From Magnetovibrio sp. (GTDB taxonomy: Bacteria; Pseudomonadota; Alphaproteobacteria; Rhodospirillales_A; JABHCV01), in contig PBDF01000004.1 of NCBI GenBank assembly GCA_002717285.1, positions 118,048 to 132,262 of the forward strand: a DNA stretch of 14,215 nucleotides, read 5' to 3'. Under the pieces are notes generated by a model that saw nothing but the letters and a program-made list of their open reading frames with translations, was not told where the DNA came from and did not search any database. Position numbers and translations under genes: made by a program. Shown here piece after piece: positions 1-5,184 of the stretch. Every line of letters begins with the position of its first letter. The first letter of the stretch is position 1.

Positions 1-512
1 GGGCTTGAGGCTAGTGCCTTTAGCAAGGCTGCCTCAACATCTGTTAAACGTACATGAACCCCATTTCGCATGATTTTCTCCCGTTTTGAAAAATAGACCG
101 CATCACCTATCTGAATTTCTTCAGGAACAGTAGATTTTGGTGGCATGCGACGCAAAATGCTGTTGATACGCAGTAAAAGCTCCCTTGGCTCAAAAGGCTT
201 GGTGAGGTAATCATCAACACCACCTTCGAGTCCATCAATGCGATCTTCTGGTTCGATCATAGCAGTCAACATTAAAATAGGCACCATGCTTGACTTGCGA
301 ATATCGGCTACAAGACTCAGGCCACTCTCTCCCGGCATCATACGATCAAGAACAAGGAGGTCAAAAGTCATACCCTTTAGGCGTTCACGCGCATCACCAG
401 CATCGCAGGCAACAGAGACCCAGAAGCCATTTTTATTTAGAAACTGACGCAACAATTCACGCAAACGATTATCATCATCAATAACCAAAATATGAGGCAG
501 ATCACCATCCAT
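1..512 (-). CDS. petR: OmpR-family response regulator, PetR-like (3' end cut by window)
   Basis: Two-component response regulator: an N-terminal receiver domain phosphorylated by a histidine kinase, then a winged-helix DNA-binding domain. About 170 residues are visible. The acidic pair D12/D13 lies in HILVIDDDN, the phospho-acceptor is D56 in LVLDRMMPGESG, the switch Thr is T83 and the conserved Lys is K105 in LTKPFEP. The start of an OmpR-type effector domain follows (VYFSKREKIMRNGVHVRLTDVE spans the first strands) before the window edge. The ATG at 512 gives a normal receiver N-terminus; no strong Shine-Dalgarno is seen. It lies 43 bases downstream of a MarR-type gene on the same strand. 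That pairing matches petP-petR of Rhodobacter and many other alphaproteobacteria, where PetR is needed for cytochrome bc1 expression. The symbol rests on this context; no partner kinase is visible. Confidence 0.85.
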   Translation of the reverse strand, partial: MDGDLPHILVIDDDNRLRELLRQFLNKNGFWVSVACDAGDARERLKGMTFDLLVLDRMMPGESGLSLVADIRKSSMVPILMLTAMIEPEDRIDGLEGGVDDYLTKPFEPRELLLRINSILRRMPPKSTVPEEIQIGDAVYFSKREKIMRNGVHVRLTDVEAALLKALASS

Positions 513-555
513 AACTCAACAATACCCAAATACCCTAGATTTATTCTTGTCAATC

Positions 556-1050
556 TTAGAGGTTATTAATGACTCGTCCACGATCTTTTTCATTAATAAT
601 GCCCCGCAGTACATTCTTGAATGCACTCTCAACATTTTCTCCTGCCAGCTCAAAGGCAGCACGAATTCGCTTGGCCTGAAGTCTGGTCAGCAAAATTTCA
701 ATCTCGCTCCCCTTTTTCAATAAGTATAGTAAACGTCGACGGCCATCTTTATGGTCAAGACGTTTTTCTATAAAACCCTCTTCAACCAGTTGGCGAAGCA
801 CTCGTGCCAAGCTTTGTTTTGTGATCTGCAAAATATCGAGAAGTTTACTAACAGTCATACCAGGATTTCGACCAACAAAATATATAACCCTATGGTGAGC
901 ACGACCAAAACCATACCTGGAGAGTATTTCGTCAGGCTCAGCTGTGAAATCCCTGTAGGCCAGAAATAACAACTCAATGGACTGGCGTAGATTCTCAAGT
1001 TCATTTTCATTCAAAGAGAGAGCATCACTTGGATTACATTTAGCGATCAC
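556..1050 (-). CDS. petP: MarR-family transcriptional regulator, PetP-like
   Basis: A 164-residue winged-helix regulator of MarR type, the usual length. Residues about 55-110 form the DNA-binding part: a helix-turn-helix (GMTVSKLLDILQITKQSLAR), the helix RVLRQLVEEGFIEKR, and the beta-wing with the family D-x-x-x-G-R-R signature (DHKDGRRRLLYLL). The flanking helices would form the dimer interface. The start is GTG at 1050; an in-frame stop lies about 50 bases upstream and no ATG falls between, so GTG is the only reasonable start. It probably forms a two-gene unit with the response regulator downstream. It is divergent from ilvE, and the shared spacer carries a perfect palindrome suited to a dimeric regulator, so autoregulation and control of ilvE are plausible. 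The ligand is unknown. PetP is inferred from family plus neighbour. Confidence 0.82.
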   Translation of the reverse strand: MIAKCNPSDALSLNENELENLRQSIELLFLAYRDFTAEPDEILSRYGFGRAHHRVIYFVGRNPGMTVSKLLDILQITKQSLARVLRQLVEEGFIEKRLDHKDGRRRLLYLLKKGSEIEILLTRLQAKRIRAAFELAGENVESAFKNVLRGIINEKDRGRVINNL

Positions 1051-1087
1051 AGATTTGTACGCCTTTTCCAGATATAAGTCAGTCTTA

Positions 1088-1116
1088 TTGACATATATGT
1101 CCTATTGTTGAAGAAT
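1088..1116 (+). promoter_or_regulatory. Probable ilvE promoter with overlapping palindromic operator
   Basis: A perfect -35 hexamer TTGACA (1088-1093), a 17-base spacer and a weaker -10 AAGAAT (1111-1116, 4 of 6 matches) point toward ilvE. A perfect 12-bp palindrome, GACATATATGTC (1090-1101), overlaps the -35 box. It sits about 40 bases upstream of the GTG of the divergent MarR-type gene. A dimer bound here would block ilvE transcription and could also affect its own gene. The promoter call rests on matches to the general sigma-70 consensus; the operator role is inferred. Confidence 0.5.
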
Positions 1117-1163
1117 AGCGCAACTTTTTTTTGCTTTTTAGTTCCCTTAAGAAAGATAATTTC

Positions 1164-2042
1164 ATGACAGCACCCTCTTTTGATGACCGCGATGGTCTGA
1201 TTTGGCTAAATGGCGATTTAGTTGATTGGCGCGATGCTAAAATCCATATACTTAGCCATGCACTCCACTATGCCTCATCAGTGTTTGAGGGTGTTCGCAC
1301 CTATGGTGGTAATATTTTTAAACTGACAGAGCATTCTCAACGTTTACTTGACTCAGCTAAATTATTAGGTTTCAAAATACCATATTCATTAGATGAAATA
1401 AACGAAGCTTGTATCAAGACTTGTAAAGCTAATAAAATTATAGATGGATACATACGCCCACTCGCATGGCGTGGAAGTGAAATGATGGCTATCAGCGCAC
1501 AGGCTACTACCATCCACCTTTCAGTTGCGACTTGGAAATGGCCTTCATATTTTACCCCAGAATCACGAATGAAGGGCATACGTCTAAAAACTGGGCCATG
1601 GAAACGCCCTTCGGCTGAAACGGAACCAGTTCATGCCAAAGCGGCCGGTTTATACATGATTTGCACTTTATCAAAACATGCGGTTGAAGCGGATGGTTAT
1701 GATGATGCCCTTATGCTCGACTGGCGAGGTCAAGTTGCAGAAACGACAGGCGCCAACATTTTTCTGTTCATGGGCGATGGTAAATTACACACCCCAACTC
1801 CAGATTGTTTTCTTAACGGTATTACACGGCAAACTGTTATCGAACTGGCCAAGGCCCGAGACATAGAGGTTCTTGAGCGCGCCATCATGCCTGAGGAATT
1901 AGCTGATGCAAAAGAAGTATTCATTACTGGTACCGCTGCAGAAGTAACGCCTGTAGGTGAAATCGACGAACATAAATACATACCTGGCGAAGTTTGCAAA
2001 ACACTAATGGAAGACTATGATCAAATTGTAGGTAAAGCTTAA
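1164..2042 (+). CDS. ilvE: Branched-chain amino acid aminotransferase
   Basis: A PLP-dependent fold-type IV aminotransferase of 292 residues. It interconverts Leu, Ile and Val with their 2-oxo acids using glutamate/2-oxoglutarate, in the cytosol. The N-terminus reads IWLNGDLVDWRDAKIHILSHALHYASSVFEGVRTY, a hallmark of the family. The Schiff-base lysine is K159 in HAKAAGLY, the same number as in E. coli IlvE. The phosphate-binding and substrate loops are clear (AETTGANIFLF, LNGITRQTVIELA, EVFITGTAAEVTPVGEID). I chose the ATG at 1164 over a TTG at 1131, because homology begins just after the ATG and an AAGAAAG lies upstream. It is the only + strand gene in the window, transcribed away from the petP-like regulator and ending in an intrinsic terminator. 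D-amino-acid transaminase and aminodeoxychorismate lyase share the fold, but the N-terminal signature favours IlvE. Confidence 0.95.
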   Translation: MTAPSFDDRDGLIWLNGDLVDWRDAKIHILSHALHYASSVFEGVRTYGGNIFKLTEHSQRLLDSAKLLGFKIPYSLDEINEACIKTCKANKIIDGYIRPLAWRGSEMMAISAQATTIHLSVATWKWPSYFTPESRMKGIRLKTGPWKRPSAETEPVHAKAAGLYMICTLSKHAVEADGYDDALMLDWRGQVAETTGANIFLFMGDGKLHTPTPDCFLNGITRQTVIELAKARDIEVLERAIMPEELADAKEVFITGTAAEVTPVGEIDEHKYIPGEVCKTLMEDYDQIVGKA

Positions 2043-2063
2043 GCAACCGGGAATTGCATTATA

Positions 2064-2086
2064 ACAAGTTTTACTTGTCTTTTTTT
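2064..2086 (+). terminator. Rho-independent terminator of ilvE
   Basis: A 6-bp stem ACAAGT/ACTTGT with a three-base TTT loop (2064-2078) is followed by a C and seven T (2080-2086), beginning 22 bases after the ilvE stop. The stem is short and A/T-rich, so it may be modest in strength. It lies between convergent genes and overlaps the stop codon and last codons of moaE. Read on the minus strand the hairpin is not followed by a T-run, so it should act mainly on ilvE. Confidence 0.7.
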
Positions 2087-2538
2087 AAGTTGTTTAGCCA
2101 TCGGCTATGGGCTTGTTTATCTTTATCTTTTGCCTCAACCCATTGTGAATTTTCTGCAGTACTTTCTAATTTCCAAAAAGGCGCTTCGGTTTTGAGATAG
2201 TCAATCATAAAGCGACACGCTTCAAATGCTGCATCCCGGTGAGCTGATGAAACAGCGACAAGGACAATTTGATCACCTGGTTTCAAAAGACCGTAGCGGT
2301 GTATAATTAGAGTTTTTTCCAGAAGCCATCTGCGGTGAGCCTCAGCCTCAATCTTAGACAGGCACTTTTCTGTCATTCCCGGATAATGTTCTAGACTCAA
2401 ATTATTTATTTGTTTGTTGCCAATCATGTCACGAACTAATCCTCTAAAGGCACAAACACCACCGACACTGTGATTACCTTTACTCAAGGCAGAAACTTCA
2501 AAACCATAATCAAAATCTTTTTGTTGTACTTTTATCAA
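2071..2538 (-). CDS. moaE: Molybdopterin synthase catalytic (large) subunit MoaE
   Basis: The large subunit of molybdopterin synthase, which with thiocarboxylated MoaD puts two sulfurs on cyclic pyranopterin monophosphate (precursor Z) to form molybdopterin. The 155 residues match the family length. Visible motifs are FRGLVRD near residue 31, LEHYPGM near 49, the block IIHRYGLLKPGDQIVLVAVSSAHRDAAFEACRF (78-110) and DYLKTEAPFWKLE, whose K116 and K123 correspond to the catalytic lysines K119 and K126 of E. coli MoaE. The start is an unusual TTG at 2538, supported by an AGGAGG seven bases upstream; that Shine-Dalgarno lies inside the last codons of moaD, three bases away. This suggests coupled translation for subunits needed in equal amounts. 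The gene is last in the minus-strand operon and convergent with ilvE. Confidence 0.95.
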   Translation of the reverse strand: MIKVQQKDFDYGFEVSALSKGNHSVGGVCAFRGLVRDMIGNKQINNLSLEHYPGMTEKCLSKIEAEAHRRWLLEKTLIIHRYGLLKPGDQIVLVAVSSAHRDAAFEACRFMIDYLKTEAPFWKLESTAENSQWVEAKDKDKQAHSRWLNNLKKDK

Positions 2539-2541
2539 CTG

Positions 2542-2793
2542 CTATCCTCCTGTCACCGGGGGAAAAAAGGCAACTTCATCATTTTCACTAATAGCACAGT
2601 CTAATTTTACGTGTTCTCTGTTGACCGCAGCCTTAATAACAGAGAGGTCTGCAAAAGCATCCGAATAGCCACCCCCTTTAGACTGTAGAAACTTCGCAAG
2701 TTGCTCAATGTTCGTAACATGCTGAGGAAGAGAAAAATCTTCATTACTTATACCAACTTTTTCGCGAACCCAGGAAAAGTAAAAAATTTTCAC
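2542..2793 (-). CDS. moaD: Molybdopterin synthase sulfur carrier (small) subunit MoaD
   Basis: An 83-residue beta-grasp sulfur carrier of the ubiquitin-like superfamily. It begins MKIFYFSWVREKVG and ends in FFPPVTGG; the terminal Gly-Gly is adenylated by MoeB and thiocarboxylated, then inserted into the MoaE active site. Length and both ends match the family. The start is GTG at 2793: an ATG four bases earlier runs straight into a stop, and a perfect AGGAGG (2798-2803) lies four bases before the GTG. It follows moeA after 20 bases and precedes moaE by three. No MoeB-like activating enzyme is visible in the window. Confidence 0.95.
   Translation of the reverse strand: MKIFYFSWVREKVGISNEDFSLPQHVTNIEQLAKFLQSKGGGYSDAFADLSVIKAAVNREHVKLDCAISENDEVAFFPPVTGG
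2546..2551 (-). promoter_or_regulatory. Shine-Dalgarno of moaE, inside the moaD Gly-Gly codons
   Basis: A perfect AGGAGG on the minus strand, seven bases before the TTG start of moaE. It decides that non-ATG start. The same bases encode the end of MoaD (ACA GGA GGA stop), whose two glycines are functionally invariant, so the ribosome site is fixed by protein constraint. Confidence 0.8.
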
Positions 2794-2797
2794 ATAG

Positions 2798-2803
2798 CCT
2801 CCT
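2798..2803 (-). promoter_or_regulatory. Shine-Dalgarno of moaD
   Basis: A perfect AGGAGG on the minus strand, four bases before the GTG start of moaD. It decides the start, since the nearby ATG is followed at once by a stop. Its first base is also the last base of a 14-bp palindrome (2803-2816), so access to this site could be affected by local RNA folding. Confidence 0.8.
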
Positions 2804-2825
2804 AGAAATATTTCTATGTATACAT
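2803..2825. repeat. Two abutting palindromes at the moeA-moaD junction
   Basis: TAGAAATATTTCTA (2803-2816) is a perfect 14-bp palindrome containing the moeA stop codon. ATGTATACAT (2816-2825) is a perfect 10-bp palindrome covering the last moeA codons. They share base 2816. In RNA the first could fold with a four-base loop next to the moaD ribosome site; as DNA either could be an operator half. Both are very A/T-rich, so part of this may be chance. Confidence 0.5.
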
Positions 2826-4073
2826 TTCTCTGTAGGGTAAAAAGTCAACAAGGTCACCACATTCAATTTGTTTTACCCCTTCTTTTATTTCGACGAGGCC
2901 TTGTGAACCAACCATTGATGTCAGCACACCTGAACCTTTAGCTGGAAACAAATGAGCACTGAGATTTCCCTTTTCATCAAATTTTAGATGTGTGCGAAGC
3001 CATTCCACTCGCTCACCACGCGGTTTAAAACTAAAAGCAGCGACAACACTATATATATTTGGGCTAATATCACCAGTAGCACCAGACAAACGCAACACTA
3101 GAATACGAGCAATTCGCATAAAGGTAACCATCGCTGCTACTGGGTTTCCCGGCAAGCCTATGAAAAATTTAGTTGCAACAGTACCAATAGCAATAGGCCG
3201 TCCCGGCTTAATTGCCAAACGCCAGAAATCAATAGCACCTAGTGACTCAACAGCTTGCCTAACACGATCTTCATCCCCAATTGAAACACCCCCTGATGTA
3301 ATAATTAAATCATGACGCTCAGCCGCTCTAGCAAGGGTATCAGATATCAACTTTTGATTATCTGCAATAATTCCTAGATCTGTAACTTGACAACCAAGCT
3401 CAGTAAGCAAACCGATAATGGTGTAACGGTTAGAATCATAGATACAACCCTCGGACAGATCAGAGGACGGGTCACAGATTTCATCACCAGTTGAAAATAC
3501 TGCAACACAAAGTGGTTTATATACTGAAAGCTCGGTAAGCCCGATCGAGGCCGCTAGACCAATTTCCTGTGGTCTAATACGTTTACCCTGTTTTAAAATT
3601 ATTGCGTCCTTGCAAACATCCTCACCCATGAAACGACGGTTAGATCCTAGTTGGAGACCTTGTGGTAAAATAATCTGATCATCCTCTACACGAACATGCT
3701 CTTGCATAAATACTGTATCAGTACCATCAGGCATAGCGGCACCCGTGAAAATTCGGTAAGCACTTCTTTTTTTTGCTACAGTATTTAGAGGATGTCCAGC
3801 AACTATACGTCCTGCCAAGGGCAATCGAGTATCCCCTTTAATAGATAAGTCAGCATGGCATACTGCATAGCCATCTACGGCCGAATTATCATGGGGCGGA
3901 ACATTACATGTAGCAAGCACATCCTCTGCTAAAAATTTAGACAATGCTCCCGCTAGCCCAACTTTCTCGACACCTACTGTAGGCCTAACAAGCTTTTCCA
4001 GTTTTTCTAGAGCACTTTCAAGTGACAATAACTTTTTACCAGAAGAAAAGCAGCCACTTTTAGGATCAACCAT
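2814..4073 (-). CDS. moeA: Molybdopterin molybdenumtransferase MoeA
   Basis: MoeA inserts molybdate into adenylylated molybdopterin, the last step of Mo-molybdopterin synthesis. The 419 residues match the usual length of about 400-410. Motifs in order: VPPHDNSAVDGYA at 58-70 (substrate-site Asp), FTGAAMPDGTDTV near 109, the MogA-like domain with FSTGDE (193-198), YDSNRYTI (212-219), TSGGVSIGDEDRV (259-271), IKPGRPIAIG (288-297) and FIGLPGNPVAA (304-314), then the C-terminal beta domain ending FLPYREMYT. The ATG at 4073 lies three bases after the mobB stop, and moaD follows after 20 bases. Its position between mobB and moaD puts it in a molybdenum-cofactor block. No separate adenylyltransferase (MogA/MoaB) is seen here. 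Confidence 0.95.
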   Translation of the reverse strand: MVDPKSGCFSSGKKLLSLESALEKLEKLVRPTVGVEKVGLAGALSKFLAEDVLATCNVPPHDNSAVDGYAVCHADLSIKGDTRLPLAGRIVAGHPLNTVAKKRSAYRIFTGAAMPDGTDTVFMQEHVRVEDDQIILPQGLQLGSNRRFMGEDVCKDAIILKQGKRIRPQEIGLAASIGLTELSVYKPLCVAVFSTGDEICDPSSDLSEGCIYDSNRYTIIGLLTELGCQVTDLGIIADNQKLISDTLARAAERHDLIITSGGVSIGDEDRVRQAVESLGAIDFWRLAIKPGRPIAIGTVATKFFIGLPGNPVAAMVTFMRIARILVLRLSGATGDISPNIYSVVAAFSFKPRGERVEWLRTHLKFDEKGNLSAHLFPAKGSGVLTSMVGSQGLVEIKEGVKQIECGDLVDFLPYREMYT

Positions 4074-4076
4074 TTT

Positions 4077-4580
4077 TCAAACTCTCTTCAGCCCACAATG
4101 CTCTATGATAAAGTTAGCAATTACACTCGTTTTATTCAAATCAATCACCGGTATATGAAGCTTCCGAATGGCTTTGTCGCTTGCAACAGCAACAATATTA
4201 TCATCCTCATTGCATCGCATTGGTTTGCCTATCGACTCCCTATAAATTTCAAGCTTATCATGCTTGTGTTCTTTAAAACCTTCAACAAGCAACAGATCAA
4301 CTGGGGTCACACGCTCTATCAAATCTTCCATACTAGGCTCTTTATCTCCTCGAAGTTCGTGCATCAAAGCCCAACGAGTAGACGAAGAGATTATCACCTC
4401 ACTAGCACCAGCTTGCCGATGCCTAAAAGAATCTTTACCTTCATGGTCAAGATCAAAGCTATGATGGCTATGCTTCATAGTTGAAACGGTTAAACCACAC
4501 CCAATGAGTTCTGGTAGTAACTTCACCATCAAAGTGGTTTTGCCACTACCACTCCAACCAGTAATACCAAAAACTTTCAT
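4077..4580 (-). CDS. mobB: Molybdopterin-guanine dinucleotide biosynthesis adaptor MobB
   Basis: A 167-residue GTP-binding P-loop protein that assists MobA in attaching GMP to molybdopterin; in E. coli it is helpful but not essential. The Walker A is GWSGSGKTT at residues 8-16. The family block MKHSHHSFDLDHEGKDSFRHRQAGA follows at about 35-59, then the Walker-B-like strand DLLLVEGFKEHKHDKLEIYR near 95-113. The ATG at 4580 overlaps the pgsA stop by four bases (ATGA), so translation is probably coupled. moeA starts three bases after it. MobA itself is not in the window. The presence of MobB suggests that at least some molybdoenzymes of this organism use the dinucleotide (MGD) cofactor. Confidence 0.93.
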   Translation of the reverse strand: MKVFGITGWSGSGKTTLMVKLLPELIGCGLTVSTMKHSHHSFDLDHEGKDSFRHRQAGASEVIISSSTRWALMHELRGDKEPSMEDLIERVTPVDLLLVEGFKEHKHDKLEIYRESIGKPMRCNEDDNIVAVASDKAIRKLHIPVIDLNKTSVIANFIIEHCGLKRV

Positions 4581-5146
4581 AGCTTGGTATCCGCAATATG
4601 CTGGATACCGGCTTTCATATAGTCATATCCTGTACCCACAGTAAGTATTGCTGCCAACCATAGACCTACAATACCTATCTCAAGTGTCGTTACAGACCCA
4701 AAGTCTGGCCCAGCTGAGCCTACTAAAAGAAAACCCAACGCCAACATTTGTAATGTAGTTTTCCATTTGGCTAAAATAGTAACTGGAACCTTTACTTGAA
4801 CCTCAGCAAGAAATTCCCTCAAACCAGACACTAGAATTTCTCTAAACAAGATCACACTGGCTGGTAAAACTGAGAGACCGGTAATCCCGTCTGTAGCTAC
4901 CAGCATCATTAATACACCCGCAACCAGTAACTTATCAGCTAAAGGGTCCAGAAAACGCCCCATTGCTGACTGCTGCTCCCATGCACGAGCTAAATAACCA
5001 TCAAAAAAATCTGTGATACAGGCATAGGTATAAACACAGAAAGATAACCAATTTCCAAGTGGTGAAGGCAAAAACATTAAGCCGACAATTACAGGAATAG
5101 CTCCAATTCGAGAAAAAGTTAGGATGTTAGGCAGATTTAACCACAT
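4577..5146 (-). CDS. pgsA: CDP-diacylglycerol-glycerol-3-phosphate 3-phosphatidyltransferase
   Basis: An integral membrane enzyme of the CDP-alcohol phosphatidyltransferase family. It forms phosphatidylglycerol phosphate, the committed step to phosphatidylglycerol and cardiolipin. The 189 residues match the family. The signature DG-x2-AR-x8-G-x3-D-x3-D is complete: D49 G50, A53 R54, G63, D67 and D71, preceded by D46. The N-terminus LPNILTFSRIGAIPVI is typical of PgsA, and several hydrophobic segments follow (about 15-45, 72-100, 130-150, 157-172). The ATG at 5146 has a GGAAG six bases upstream. It lies 38 bases after uvrC, a pairing frequent in proteobacteria, and overlaps mobB by four bases. 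Confidence 0.95.
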   Translation of the reverse strand: MWLNLPNILTFSRIGAIPVIVGLMFLPSPLGNWLSFCVYTYACITDFFDGYLARAWEQQSAMGRFLDPLADKLLVAGVLMMLVATDGITGLSVLPASVILFREILVSGLREFLAEVQVKVPVTILAKWKTTLQMLALGFLLVGSAGPDFGSVTTLEIGIVGLWLAAILTVGTGYDYMKAGIQHIADTKL

Positions 5147-5184
5147 AAAACTTCCACGACAAATTTATCATTACCAAATTAAGC

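Noticed and set aside
1131..1163. TTG start for ilvE 11 codons upstream
   Set aside because: Homology starts right after the ATG at 1164, and the extra codons overlap the T-rich promoter-proximal region.
2064..2086. Bidirectional terminator for moaE
   Set aside because: On the minus strand the hairpin is followed by TATAATGC, not a T-run, so intrinsic termination of moaE is not supported.
2992..3315. Open frame of 107 codons on the + strand
   Set aside because: Antisense to the conserved core of moeA; basic, low-complexity product.
4098..4484. Open frame of 128 codons on the + strand
   Set aside because: Antisense to mobB, which has clear family motifs; the + strand product has none.
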